Shown: piece after piece, positions 23,428 to 35,106 of the stretch
Layout of the letters: every line of letters begins with the position of its first letter
Position numbering within the stretch: position 1 is the first letter of the stretch
Source of the DNA: Paramecium sonneborni
Taxonomy: Eukaryota > Ciliophora > Oligohymenophorea > Peniculida > Parameciidae
Reading direction: 5' to 3'
NCBI GenBank assembly: GCA_905182985.1
Contig: CAJJDN010000105.1
Coordinates: 124,001-188,000 of the forward strand
DNA length: 64,000 nucleotides
Notes under the pieces: generated by a model
The model's input: the letters and a program-made list of their open reading frames with translations, nothing else
Database searches by the model: none
What the model was told of the DNA's origin: nothing
Program-made: the position numbers and the translations under genes

Positions 23428-25091
23428 TCATTTTTATTATTAATTTTCATCATTTTTTACTTCTGTTATTGATTTTGAAAATCGCAACAAATCAACTTCA
23501 CTAGTTACAAATGATTTTAATAATTATTGCATTTCCTCTTGCTTTTTCTTAGCTATCTTTTGTTGAGTTGTTAATTTTTCATTTGGCTTGAATTACATTT
23601 ATAAATCAGGATCATTAATTAATTGAATTGCTCTAGACATTTTTTAAGCTGTCTCTTCTTCTATTTTATTGGCCTACATTAAAGCAAACCTATCAATATA
23701 TAATAATAAATAAACCCAACAGTAGATTTCATTTATTCATTAGATGTTCTCATATTTTTTAATCTTGTAGTTTATCGAGAAAAAAATGCATTATATCTAT
23801 CAATTTATTATGATTGCAATCTCTGTAATTATTAACGATTCTAAAGAAAATTAAGAACTCTTTATTAGTAAGTCTCTTTTCTTAATATAGTTTCTTCTTA
23901 TAATCTTTTTTCTTTTCTCATAATAACCTCATCTACATTTCTTTATTCAACTTTGTGAGAATTTTCTTATTGTAAATTCTATTTAACTTTTTTGAATTTT
24001 TCACTTTCAATTGACTTTTTGGTTTGGATCTAGTCAATTTATTTTGATAACAAATTATTAATAATTGGTTAGGATTTTTAATATTTATTGACTATATTTT
24101 CTAGATTTTTTTCAAAATTATCCTACACAAATCTTTTACCGAAATCTTTATGGGATTCGCAATGAGCATCAACAGCACCTATTATTGTATAAATTATATT
24201 AGTACGTTTTTATTCTAATTTTTATTTCATTTTTTCAAGTTATTCTTCATATTTCTAATTTTATTTTTCTTGAAATGAATGTTATCTTTATTTTTTCATC
24301 TATCTTTCATTTTTCATATGTTCAATTTAATTTTTCCTCATTTCTTCTAAATTATTAATTTTATCATCACTATAATAAATTATTTTTTTACATTAAAGAT
24401 GCATTTTTGAGTAATTCACTTCTTTTATTAATTAATTCATCTTCTTATTTCTTTTTCATTTTGTGATTAATTTTTATTTTCTCATTTACTTTTTCTAAAT
24501 GTTCCTTGACAGGCAAGATTTTATGATCATAATCAGTTTTTAATGCTTTTCTAACTTTTTCAATTTTATCTTCTTATTTTAATTTATAATCAGTTCTCCT
24601 CTTTTCAATGTCCAATTGAAATAATAATTATTTTTGATAAATTTATTTCTTCTTTGACAATTTGTCTGATATAATTTAAATTCTAGAATCAGCATATTAT
24701 TTGGATTCAGCATCTAATCCAAAAGTACGTCCAATTTCGTTCTAGATTCCAAATTATTCTGATTTTTCAATTAAATCATGTCTTCTTTTAACTTTCCTCT
24801 TTTGTTAGATAATTTAATAACCCCATTCTACTCTTAAATTGAATAGATACTTGCAATTTTATAAGCATAATATTTAAAACGTAAAGCTTAAATTTATGGA
24901 TCAGGATCATAAAAGTCAGAGAATTTAACAATTCTAAAAAATTCTAAATCAATGCCAAGCTATTGGCCTAATAATTGTGTTTATGGACTAAGAGGTTGTA
25001 AACATTCAATGAATTTATTTAGTTGATCTACAGCTTCATTAGCTCTACCTTCTTTTATTAAATTGAGTGAATCAGGGAGACTAAAATTCAT
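23428..25091 (-). CDS. Charged coiled-coil protein, unidentified
   Basis: The N-terminus MNFSLPDSLNLIKEGRANEA is helical and could be TPR-like (EAVDQLNKFIECLQPL). Very charged Lys/Glu/Gln coiled coil follows (KLSKKKQIYQKQLLFQLD, HLEKVNEKIKINHKMKKK). A piece near 24150 reads GAVDAHCESHKDFGKRF. The C-terminus is QKIAKKKQEEMQQLLKSF...ITEVKNDEN before TGA at 23428. Several small introns must lie near 24060-24300 and 24840. Its start is only 17 bp from the stop of the neighbouring minus-strand gene. No specific function can be assigned. Confidence 0.55.
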
Positions 25092-25108
25092 TATTTATAT
25101 TATATAAC

Positions 25109-25641
25109 TCAGTCTTTCTTAAAAAAATCATAAGGTTTTTTACAATTAGGACATTCATCTTCTACCTTTGGTTCATCACAAAGAATACATTCTCTTTCGT
25201 AATCTATAAAATATATTGTTAAAAAATACCTTTTTTGATAATTCGAGGTAGCAGTTCCAATTCATATAAGATTTCAAATTCCTCATATCCTCCAACAAAT
25301 AGATTATTGATCGTAACAAAAGGTAATTGATAACGATTTAAGATTTCTTTAACCCAACCTTAAGCCATTTTATTATCAACAAGATCGAATTTATAGAATT
25401 TAATGTTCTTAACTTTTAACATATGAAATAGCTGCATTTAATCAGATCTAATTTTTTGATTTGTGGCAATTGAAGAATAATAAACAACCAAAGGCTCTCT
25501 TTTAGATTTTACAGTTTAGCGGATTGCTTTCAGAGTTTTATATTTCTTCCAAACTAATTAAATAGAAAGAGCAGAAATATTTTTGATTTCATTTTCTAAT
25601 TATTATTCATCATCAAATTCTTCTTGTGGGTTTTAATCCAT
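25109..25641 (-). CDS. Thioredoxin-fold (glutaredoxin/SH3BGR-like) protein with zinc ribbon
   Basis: 168 residues. After an acidic start (MDQNPQEEFDDEQQL) comes a thioredoxin-fold core: PLVVYYSSIATNQKIR, VKNIKFYKFDLVDNKM, QLPFVTINNLFVGGYEEF (cis-Pro and glycine turn of glutaredoxins) and LYELELLP. The active-site CxxC is absent (SSIATNQ), as in SH3BGR-type proteins. A C-terminal ribbon C-x-x-C-x(9)-C-x-x-C (CILCDEPKVEDECPNC) follows a 26-nt intron starting GTATTTTTTAAC (about 25203-25228). The layout recalls GRXCR-type proteins of stereocilia and cilia, where a glutaredoxin-like domain is followed by Cys pairs. Likely a structural or regulatory rather than redox enzyme (inference). Confidence 0.7.
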
Positions 25642-25840
25642 TTATAAATTAAAATATTTAAATTATTTTTTATGTTGTCTATAGCAATCATTTAGATTCA
25701 TTAGTAATATATATTTAGTTTAATAAAATATTTAAATTGATACTATTTTTAAACTATTCAAATAGTATGTACAATTATAAAATTAGACACGATATAAAGA
25801 ATATATATATATGTATGTTAATTGTAATAATGTTTGTTGT

Positions 25841-26828
25841 TCATTTTGGTTCAGTGTGTCCAACGCTTTTACTGGCTTCATAATAACCGAATTCAGAGGG
25901 TAATCTATAATTTCCTGGAGCAGGTGTTTAATCTAATTTTTCACTATGATAATACTTTTTTCATTAGAACCTGTTCTTCTTGCTTCTTTTGGAAAGCTTC
26001 TAACATTCGAGTCATGGAATTTAGATACAAAATATCTACCATCCTAAAAATTAGTATAAAATTATATACTTATTGGATTCCTGTCTTATCAAGACCATAT
26101 TATCCTGGACCAGGTACTTTAGTGGCTAAAATAATAATAGAGGGATTTATTAATACAATAATCAGTGGTGAATCTCTTTGATGATTTTGGATTGAATAGT
26201 GTTGCACATGAGTTACTATACTTTGATATTGGATATCTTCCCTTCTCATTAATAGCTGGTAATGATTCATATTATCCTGGTCCTGGAACTTTGGCATTAG
26301 ATATTAATGAGCTTTTTTAAGGTTTAGGTCTCATTGTATATCTGATATCACTTAAAGTCGTTCCTAAATCATAAGTTCCAGGAGCTATAAGATAATAATT
26401 ATAAATGTATATAAACCTGGAGTTTTAAGATTTAAGGTTCCTAGAATACCTGTGCTAGCCATTTTATCTCTACTAACACCAAATTTAAATCCTTTGTTTT
26501 TTTTTAAATTCAATTAGACATCACTACCTAAATCATATTGTTAAGGAGATGGACTTGGAACAACCACTTTTGTAAAATCAAGCCTGCAATTTATTAACAA
26601 TTATGTACTTATTGCCTTTGCCAATACCTGCTGATCTTTTTTCAATCTAAGAGGGTAGATTGTAAAATGCTTATTAGCAACTTAAAATTTTGATGAAATA
26701 ATATACAATGTAGGATTGGCCAATTTGCCAAATCTTTCAGACTTAGAGAAAGTCCATAGATTCTTTGAAGGACTAAGGTTTAATGGTGATTGGCAAATCT
26801 ATTGGCAGGTCGAAACAGTTATTGACAT
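25841..26828 (-). CDS. SHIPPO/PGPG-repeat axonemal-type protein (CIMAP/ODF3-like)
   Basis: Starts MSITVSTCQQICQSPLNL, then NLWTFSKSERFGKLANP. A series of Pro-Gly-rich SHIPPO repeats follows: VVPSPSPQQYDLGS, TPG...APGTYDLGTTLSDI, KVPGPGQYESLPAINEKGRYP, another PGPGQYGLDKTG and a last PAPGNYRLPSEFGYYEAS. These repeats mark sperm-tail and ciliary proteins that line doublet microtubules (ODF3, STPG, CIMAP). Introns include a 26-nt one (GTATATTATTTCATC...) and a 25-nt one (GTACATAATTG...GCAG). The C-terminus GHTEPK precedes TGA. Probable place is the ciliary axoneme or cortical microtubules (family knowledge). Confidence 0.78.
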
Positions 26829-27171
26829 TATAAAATAATAATTATTGTAAATCAATAAAAACGAAGCTGTTTATAATATTAATATCCCTTTAAATCAAAT
26901 TTAAGTTTAAATACTTAACCAATTATTATGAATAAAAATGGAACAAACATTAATAGATAAGAAAATTATCATTTGAAATGAAGTCAAGATATTTATATAA
27001 TATAAATTATATTCTAATAAATTAATATATAATATTAAATAAAATATGAAAATAAACCAAAATTAAATAAAATGCACATGAGAACTATGATTAAGTTATT
27101 ATGAATGGCAAACATAAGATTCATATTTATAATTATAAGATTGGATAATTTTATGATTTATGGTGTAAAAT
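26829..27171. other. Intergenic, 343 bp
   Basis: AT-rich, no frame with coding character; presumably 5' flank of the SHIPPO gene and 3' flank of the secreted granule-type protein. Confidence 0.45.
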
Positions 27172-28880
27172 TCAAACAACCTAAGTGGTATAAATTCTGT
27201 AAATATCATCAAAGGTTGCAAGTTCTTCCTCTTTTTATTTTCTGAGTTCCAAGTAATGTTAATAAGAATCATTGTAATCCTAAGAATATTAATATAAATA
27301 GATACATCTTGGCTAACTTAATAAGCAATAGTGATTTGCTTAAGTCTTGCATTACATTGTCTTGCAATTCCAACTCTACTAGTTAATTGATTTGTGAGTT
27401 TAATCTAGAAATAAATATAGAATGAATACTAAATTTTCTTTTTCTCCAGCAATTTATTTATCAAAGTATTGATTTTCTAATTCAATATGTAATTTGAAAT
27501 CAATATAGATCATAGAACTTCTGACTTCATCTTCTTATTCTAAATCTAATGATTTTTTAGAATGTTTTTCAATTGCATCTAATAATTTTCTAATATCCTA
27601 GATTATATAAATATAAATATAATACACTTAAATCCTCCTCTTCTTCAGTTTATTTTTAACCACCACCATTATCTTTATTTGTTTGATTAGAATCTCCACC
27701 ATCTCCATTATCATTATCATCACCAATATCATTATCATCTTCATCATCATTTGTATCATCATCATCTTCTCCTGTTGGATGAGTTGGTTCATCATCTTAT
27801 TTATGATCTTCTTCTTCTGATCCTTCTTCATTACTATCAGGTTAATCTTCTGGTGTATCATCTTCAGGTTATTAATCTTCTTCTGATTATTCTCCTTATT
27901 CTTCAGATAAGTCTCCTTATTCTTCTGATACATCATCTGATTCTTCTTCTGTATCATCTGATTCTTCTTAAGGTTATGGTTTAGGTTATGGCTTTGGTTA
28001 TGGTTTTGGTTTTGATGATCCTCCTTAACCACCACCATTTGTAAATCTTATATGTATATCATCGTCACCATCTGTTCCATCATCATTTTAAACTACTACA
28101 ACAGTGTTAATAGAATCATCACATTAACCAGGAATAAGAACAACTGCACTATCGGCTTTATCATCACCATCACCAGATGCCATAACTGTTGTTTATTATT
28201 ATTAAAGAAGTATTTTATTAGCATTTCTCCTTCCTCTTGTATGACTTAATACAGATTCTGTCAAATCTTATTCTTCACCTTCAATGTCTGGTAATACATA
28301 TGAACCATCATCTTTCATTTCTAAACTATCAACCATTGTCAAAAGCTTTCCTGTTTGATAGATTTACACAAATTTATGTACTCTTTATAAGAATTCTTAT
28401 TTTTAGGCACCTGTTGCATTAGAATCAAACTTATCTAATTGTTCTCTCAAAAATCTGACCAATGCCAATGCTATTTTGTAATTCTTGATGTCATGTACAT
28501 AATTGTTGCTAGCTTAACATCTATGATAGATGATTTATGTACCTATTCACTTCCAATACTCCTAATCTTTAAGAATTCAATCCTTATCTTTTTTACATCC
28601 AAGAGACAAAATCATTTGTTATTTTGATATCCCTCTATTTGCTTTAAACATCGTCATCCTTCTTTGCACATTCACTTCTTTATTCAGATGCTGAAAAACC
28701 TAAGGCATCGATTACAGATTGTTTATTTTTCTTATGCAATTCCCAAGCTGCATCCAAGGCCTCAATATCTAATTACACATTAGTTTTCAAATCTGTCAAC
28801 AATTGTTTGACAGTATCAAGATCTGAATTTGCATGTAATGAATACATGCAAAGAGTCACTATAATCAGTGTCCACTTCAT
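27172..28880 (-). CDS. Trichocyst-matrix-like secreted protein with acidic insert
   Basis: The signal peptide MKWTLIIVTLCMYSLHA is followed by SDLDTVKQLLTDLKTNV, LDIEALDAAWELHKKNK and KITNDLVSWMQKRQG. This LL-x-DL / W-x-x-H helical style, short coils separated by polar linkers, is that of Paramecium trichocyst matrix proteins (Tetrahymena Grl). The middle (27640-28010) is a Pro/Lys stretch (KPKPQPKPQPKPQ) followed by a strongly acidic Asp/Glu/Gln/Ser tract. Coiled coil resumes after it (IYIDFKLHIELENQYFDKQ, HYLELRKQKEEELATFDD), ending IYTTQVV before TGA. Introns lie in the last 500 bp. By family it would be stored in a regulated secretory granule and the acidic tract could bind Ca2+ (inference). 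A different secreted protein remains possible. Confidence 0.5.
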
Positions 28881-28914
28881 TAAATAATTAATAAAACAAA
28901 AACGGATTTTGGAA

Positions 28915-30142
28915 TCATAATTGCTTTAAAAGTTCATAATATAATTGTTTAGTTCTCTCATTTAGTTGTTACGGAATCTCTAAGTTCAAAATAACAATAT
29001 GATCTCCCTTTTTCCATTAAGATTGTCCATATTGAATACCATACTGTGGGATTTACAACTTAGTCCTAGGTTATTATGCTCCTGGAATAGAAATCTATTG
29101 TATATAAATTAATTGTAAACCTCTAATGCTCCCCAAATAGTTTGAATCTATTTCTTACATCCTAAAACCATTTCACTCACACTCAACTCTAATTCACTAA
29201 TAATATTATTGCCATCTCTTCTTAAAGTATTGTCTTCCTCAACTTCAACCTCAATCAATAAATCTCCTGGTTCTCCTGAATATTTACTCTATTATATCTA
29301 AAAATATAAATACTGCATGCCCATATCTAGTTTATCTAATTATAGTTCCATTTTAAATTCCTTTTGGTAATTCTATTTCAACATCAAACTCTTTTTCAAC
29401 TATTCCACTTCCTTCACATACTAAACAAGGATCTCTAACTACCTTTCCCCATCCATCACAATTATTACATTTAACTTCCATTGAACTTCCTCCATCTACA
29501 TAAAATAACCATCCTGAACCACCACAAGAAAAACACTTTTATGCTGATTTCCCTGGAGCACATCTACTTCCCTTACATGTATCACATGTTTTCTATCTTC
29601 TATAAGATAATAAATGTTTTCCACCAAATACTGAATCTTTAAAACTTAATTTCAACCCCAATTTTATATCATCTCCTTTTTTTTTAGCATAATAAGCTTT
29701 CTTTTTACCATGCTTCTATTAAAAGAATTAATCAAATTCATTAAATATTGTTTCATATTCTGCTTAATGAAATTTAGAATAATATTTCCCTTTTGATTAT
29801 TTTCTCTTTGCTTTTTATTAATAACCATTTGCATTCCCTCTCAATTCATCTTCAAAATCTTATTCATTGCTGTTATCATCTTATACACCACAAGTATCAT
29901 ACATTCTTTTCTTATTCTAAAATTAATATTAGTTATACTTCATCTGATAGAATCTCATAAGCATTATTTACTTAAGTAAACATTTTAGCAGCATCCTTTG
30001 CATTGTTTTTATCTGGATGGTAAAGCTAAGCCAATTTATAATAAGCTGATTTTATTTCTTGAATCGATGCACCCTTATTTATACCTAAAACTTTGTAAGG
30101 ATTAGCGATAGTTGAAAATGTATAAATTAAGTTTTTAATCAT
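28915..30142 (-). CDS. Type A DnaJ co-chaperone, probably mitochondrial
   Basis: J domain: NPYKVLGINKGASIQEIKSA then LAQLYHPDKNNAKDAAKMF with the HPD motif. A Gly-poor linker follows. The zinc-finger domain has all four C-x-x-C-x-G-x-G-type units: CDTCKGSR, CFSCGGSG, CNNCDGWG, CLVCEGSG. The C-terminal beta domains include EPGDLLIEVEVEEDNTLRRD and DGNNIISELELSVSEMVLG, ending TKQLYYELLKQL. The N-terminus MIKNLIYTFSTIAN is basic/hydroxylated and looks like a mitochondrial presequence. It would stimulate mtHsp70 and bind unfolded clients. Part of this gene (29877 onward) is repeated by an assembly artefact at 31145-31410. Confidence 0.88.
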
Positions 30143-31143
30143 TGATAATTATTTAATAACATCATTAAATTATTTAATCACATTAATTATGAATGCTAAG
30201 CTGATACAAGCTCATCTTTGTTGGCGATTATGCTCATATCTTATTTAATTAAGAGATGTTAAGTTTTAAGACCTATAAATCTAGATTAGAAAACTGGAGT
30301 TTATGTACCAAGCATTTATGAATTCTGAATTTCATTTTACTTGGTTTTAGAACCAATGAATCTACTTTAAATTAAAGGTTATCTAAATTTTTATTAACTA
30401 GTTTAAGTATTAGTATTGAATTGTTTTTAAGATGGATATGTTTAATAGTTATTATTATTAAATTGATTATAAAGTTATTATTCAAAAGAAGCGTTAACTT
30501 CTTGAGGTTTTTATTAAATTTCTTATTGTTCCTAAGTTTAAATAACTTATTAAATTTAAGGAACATTTAAGAATACTGTTTTAGAATTTGATTTATGCAT
30601 ATAATAATGATTGGTTTCTAGATGAGTTTCTTGTTAATAAATTTTATTTTTAGGTTTATATTGTTTTCTTAAAAGATTAGAAACTTGTACGTCTATTGAG
30701 GAAGTAAAAGGCATAACTTTTTGGAGTAACTAAATTTACTATTAAATTTTATTGGTTTCTTGTTATTCTTTCAAAAAATACTCAACTTCATTTTAATTAT
30801 CAAAATGAGGTGGCCAAAAATCATAGATATTTTATGCTCTACCTCCATGTCTCTATTCTAATTATTTTGGGTTAATGTAATTAAACATCAATGAGAAATC
30901 ATTAGAAATAAATTCAATTTTGTGTCTAGAATTGTAGGGAATAAATTATTCTACAATTTACCAAGTAACTTAAATAGATGTTTATGGTTGTATTATAAAC
31001 ATTTTCTCTAAGTAACAAGGGAAATTACTTTTAAGCATTTCGAAAATCTAATTCATATGCTATTAAAAAAATAATAAAGAATGAATACCGTGAATGGAAC
31101 AGAAAATGCAGTTGTATTTTTCGATTCAATAATAACAAACCAA
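29877..31143. repeat. Assembly duplication 1, first copy (1267 bp)
   Basis: Identical as far as I can read to 31145-32411, with a single N between them at 31144. It spans the 5' part of the DnaJ gene and the 3' part of the CRAL-TRIO gene. The true genome almost certainly holds one copy. Confidence 0.9.
30178..31143 (-). pseudogene. Artefactual 3' fragment of the CRAL-TRIO gene
   Basis: Identical to 31446-32411, the C-terminal half of the CRAL-TRIO gene. It ends abruptly at the N and is produced by the assembly overlap, not by a second gene. Confidence 0.85.
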
Positions 31144-31144
31144 N

Positions 31145-31410
31145 CATCTTATACACCACAAGTATCATACATTCTTTTCTTATTCTAAAATTAATATTAG
31201 TTATACTTCATCTGATAGAATCTCATAAGCATTATTTACTTAAGTAAACATTTTAGCAGCATCCTTTGCATTGTTTTTATCTGGATGGTAAAGCTAAGCC
31301 AATTTATAATAAGCTGATTTTATTTCTTGAATCGATGCACCCTTATTTATACCTAAAACTTTGTAAGGATTAGCGATAGTTGAAAATGTATAAATTAAGT
31401 TTTTAATCAT
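31145..31410 (-). pseudogene. Artefactual 5' fragment of the DnaJ gene
   Basis: Repeats the J-domain exon of the DnaJ gene from its ATG (31410) to the N. Same explanation as the duplicate itself. Confidence 0.85.
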
Positions 31411-32411
31411 TGATAATTATTTAATAACATCATTAAATTATTTAATCACATTAATTATGAATGCTAAGCTGATACAAGCTCATCTTTGTTGGCGATTATG
31501 CTCATATCTTATTTAATTAAGAGATGTTAAGTTTTAAGACCTATAAATCTAGATTAGAAAACTGGAGTTTATGTACCAAGCATTTATGAATTCTGAATTT
31601 CATTTTACTTGGTTTTAGAACCAATGAATCTACTTTAAATTAAAGGTTATCTAAATTTTTATTAACTAGTTTAAGTATTAGTATTGAATTGTTTTTAAGA
31701 TGGATATGTTTAATAGTTATTATTATTAAATTGATTATAAAGTTATTATTCAAAAGAAGCGTTAACTTCTTGAGGTTTTTATTAAATTTCTTATTGTTCC
31801 TAAGTTTAAATAACTTATTAAATTTAAGGAACATTTAAGAATACTGTTTTAGAATTTGATTTATGCATATAATAATGATTGGTTTCTAGATGAGTTTCTT
31901 GTTAATAAATTTTATTTTTAGGTTTATATTGTTTTCTTAAAAGATTAGAAACTTGTACGTCTATTGAGGAAGTAAAAGGCATAACTTTTTGGAGTAACTA
32001 AATTTACTATTAAATTTTATTGGTTTCTTGTTATTCTTTCAAAAAATACTCAACTTCATTTTAATTATCAAAATGAGGTGGCCAAAAATCATAGATATTT
32101 TATGCTCTACCTCCATGTCTCTATTCTAATTATTTTGGGTTAATGTAATTAAACATCAATGAGAAATCATTAGAAATAAATTCAATTTTGTGTCTAGAAT
32201 TGTAGGGAATAAATTATTCTACAATTTACCAAGTAACTTAAATAGATGTTTATGGTTGTATTATAAACATTTTCTCTAAGTAACAAGGGAAATTACTTTT
32301 AAGCATTTCGAAAATCTAATTCATATGCTATTAAAAAAATAATAAAGAATGAATACCGTGAATGGAACAGAAAATGCAGTTGTATTTTTCGATTCAATAA
32401 TAACAAACCAA
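31145..32411. repeat. Assembly duplication 1, second copy (1267 bp)
   Basis: Second member of the exact direct repeat. Its right edge runs smoothly into unique sequence completing the CRAL-TRIO gene, whereas its left edge cuts the DnaJ gene in mid-exon. Confidence 0.9.
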
Positions 32412-33023
32412 CTTTCAACTTTCCCAGACACTAGCATATAATCTTTTACAACCATGAAAACTATTGATATTGCTCTCATTATATCTTCTATTGGGTATAT
32501 GGAAATGTCAAACTTATCAGCATTTATCACAACAATTGGTTTCAGCCCTTGTCCTCGTCCACTTATATATACTGCTCCTTATTTCTTGTACATTATTAAA
32601 TAGAAAATACTATCATTTCTTCTGAGTTTAACGACCATTTGAAATTGTTAGGATCTAAAAGCCATTATTGATGATTTCGCATATGCTATCTTATTTATCT
32701 CTAATCATACTTTTATTGTTTCCGGAAAATCGAAATGATTAGCATATAACAATCGTAATATTAATTCATCTTTCAATAGATCCTTCTCCTCTTCAATCTC
32801 CTTCTTAAACGCATCTAGTTATTACTTCTCGTAAATGTCATATTCATGTTTACTACTATCTTCAATTCCAAATATTTTTCTAATAGCATTTTTTCCAGTT
32901 CCTCTCTTAATATCAGTTCCTTTTAAATTAGTATATTTTAGTACTTTCTAATTTGATTGAATCCTTCTATGATTATTACAATCTCAATCTTTCGAGATTA
33001 TATTGACTATAAATTTGATTCAT
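31446..33023 (-). CDS. CRAL-TRIO (SEC14-like) lipid-binding protein
   Basis: Starts MNQIYSQYNLERLRLQQ. An N-terminal helical CRAL-TRIO-N part follows (RLLYANHFDFPETIKHMR, LDPNNFKWSLNSEEM). The lipid-binding domain then reads KPIVVINADKFDISIYPIED, ESWFVIIESKNTTAFSVP (central strand), NFPCYLEKMFIIQP, QFIPYNSRHKIEFIS and LEQRHGGRAQNIYDFWPP, the gate and LP-x-x-x-GG equivalents of SEC14. After about residue 320 there is a Gln/Asn/Thr-rich tail with a repeated SRFIGSKT / SRFIGLKT. Introns of 25, 25 and 26 nt restore the frame (for example GTATGATTAGAG...ATAG). The family moves phosphatidylinositol or other lipids between membranes. The ATG lies 24 bp from the divergent GTPase-like gene. Confidence 0.78.
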
Positions 33024-33047
33024 TCCAAAATTTGAATTTTTTTACAA
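33024..33047. promoter_or_regulatory. 24-bp divergent intergenic region
   Basis: The start codons of the CRAL-TRIO gene (minus) and the GTPase-like gene (plus) are separated only by this AT-rich stretch, so promoters and 5' leaders of both must overlap it or the neighbouring coding sequence. Confidence 0.55.
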
Positions 33048-34561
33048 ATGAAATATTATTATCAATTTAAAGCTATCATTACAGGAGCAAAAGCAGTAGG
33101 TAAAAAAACTATTCTCAAATCATTGGACTCTAATACTGATCTCAGAACTATTTAATTACATGATAAAATTTAAGAAACACTCTTTGTCTATGAATTCTAA
33201 AAAGATGAATCCTATATACCAGATGCTCTTTGCTTTTTAATTGTATGTGATTAATCATCATAGTCCATCTAATTTGCCAAATCTAAGTATAATTTTTTAT
33301 ATATATACATAGAATTCAAATAATACTTAAATAACTGAATCGTTCCTATTAATTTCTTGTACTTATCAATAACAAATAAGATTCCCAACTACTTCTTTAA
33401 GATGAGTTAGAAAATTATTGTGCTTAAAATCAAATCAATTTTATTGCTACTAGTGCTAAACTTGGAACTAATATTGTTCTTCTTCAAAACCTTCTCAGAA
33501 TTAAAGCATAATTGATCATGAAAAAGTGTCAAATCTTGCCATTCCCTCTAGAATCAAATAGAGAATAAGAATTTAAAAGCATCAATCATCAAATTAAATA
33601 AGCAACACCCGATAGACCTTTACCATAAACACCTTAATCCTCTGGAAATAAAGAAAACTAATCTGATTATAAAAGTATTAAGAGTGAAACTGTTGAAAGC
33701 TTTAGGGCATTTGAATTAATTCAAGATAAATCAAATTATCAAAATGATACCACTAATATACTAACATCAACTACCTCATATTAGAATTCTTAAATATAAA
33801 ATTCATAAGTATTACCAAGTACTAAAAGAGCCTATCTTGATTTAAATAGTAGTTGCAGATTAAGATCACCATCACCAATTTCAAAAAAACTTATATGTTT
33901 AGAAATTGAATACAATAAGTAATTTAAATACAATTATCTTAGTTAGATATTTAAGGTTGATATATATTTTGATGATTCCTATCCTTTGATAATTGAAAGA
34001 ATCTGTTCTATTATGTAAAAGAAAGTTAAATAAACAATCAAAAAATCATTGATGTTCCTTATTGAAACTCATGTTAATTAATTTATGCAAAAATTGACTC
34101 AATAATTTTAAGAAAAAAGATGTAAAAGTATTTATTATTATCATCAAGATTTGAGAGTAAAAGAATGTTATGAGAAATTTATTTCTATGAATAATCAATA
34201 AATTCTTACATCGAGATCTAATATTGGAATAATTGTTCTTCTAATATAATAAAAGATTATTAGAATTCCAGTTTATGAAAATGATGAACCTTATGATTTA
34301 GCATTCAATTCAATAGTTTAATACAAATTGAAAAAGAGTTGCATAAGTGCTTTAGTTTAAAAGATTAAGTTGTTATAAACTGAAAAGAATATCTTAATTC
34401 TAGGATTTTTTGATATAACACCTCATGAATTCATTGCATATCAAGGAGAAAACATTTAAAAGTAAACTAATAAATTAATTAATCTTAGAAAACTATTTCA
34501 ATTTTTTATGTAATTTAAATTGGATTATGAATATTATAGGCTTCTCTAATAAATATAATGA
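33048..34561 (+). CDS. Small-GTPase-like protein with long C-terminal extension
   Basis: 495 residues. The N-terminal 165 look like a Rab/Ras-type G domain: P-loop KAIITGAKAVGKKTIL, a strand ALCFLIVCDQSS, the guanine-specificity motif as NNKQD and the G5 loop ATSAKLG. A recognisable switch II DxxG is not seen, so hydrolysis may be impaired. A 26-nt intron at 33287-33312 restores the NKQD half. The remaining 330 residues are a Ser/Gln linker followed by a helical/strand region (FKVDIYFDDSYPLIIERI, HVNQFMQKLTQQFQEKR, ILILGFFDITPHEFIAYQ) that I do not recognise. No C-terminal prenylation cysteine is present (ends LLQQIQ). A GTPase-fused regulator is the best reading. Confidence 0.6.
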
Positions 34562-34589
34562 CAAACATAATATAAAAATATAATCGTTA

Positions 34590-35087
34590 ATGAATCATCG
34601 ACTAAAAACTGAGCTTACAGAAAGACATCTAAACTATGATATCAATTACGATAGCATAATCATTGTAAAAGACAAAGAATAAAAAAATATAAGTCCCCAA
34701 GCTCTTTTAAGTCTTGAGTTTTATGGAAAATAAACTCCAAATCAATCTACTAAATTGATCAAAAATTTCAAACATACATAGAGAATCACTCTTTCATCAT
34801 TGAAGAAAGCTTAAGCTATTTACAGTCCAATCTTTAATTCTAAGTAAAAAAAAAGATTTCCAGAATCTCCTTCAAACTTTCGAATTAAACCATCTAAATT
34901 GAATTCTCATAATACTACTAAACCAACTCTCTATACTCCAAGTACAAAAACTCAAGAGAGTTAGTTAGAATCATAAACACAATTTGATATTAAGACTTAA
35001 ATATCAAAAATTAAGTTAATATTAAGTTCTAATAATCCTAAAAAGTATCAAATAGACTTTACTAAATTTAAAAAATCTATATATTGA
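34590..35087 (+). CDS. Small basic protein, unidentified
   Basis: 165 residues in one open frame, starting MNHRLKTELTERHLNYD. It is rich in Ser, Lys, Gln and Thr with motifs such as TPNQSTKLIKNFKHTQR and KRFPESPSNFRIKPSK, looking intrinsically disordered and phosphorylatable. It ends FKKSIY at TGA. No family recognised. It begins 28 bp after the GTPase-like gene and ends 19 bp from the convergent RING gene. Confidence 0.55.
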
Positions 35088-35106
35088 TTATAGTTATAGT
35101 AAATTA

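Noticed and set aside
27628..28038. Minus-strand ORF of Lys/Asn/Met repeats
   Set aside because: Shadow frame of the acidic and KPQP tract of the trichocyst-matrix-like gene.
29877..32411. Real recent segmental duplication
   Set aside because: Perfect identity including spacers and a single N at the junction indicate scaffolding of overlapping contigs.
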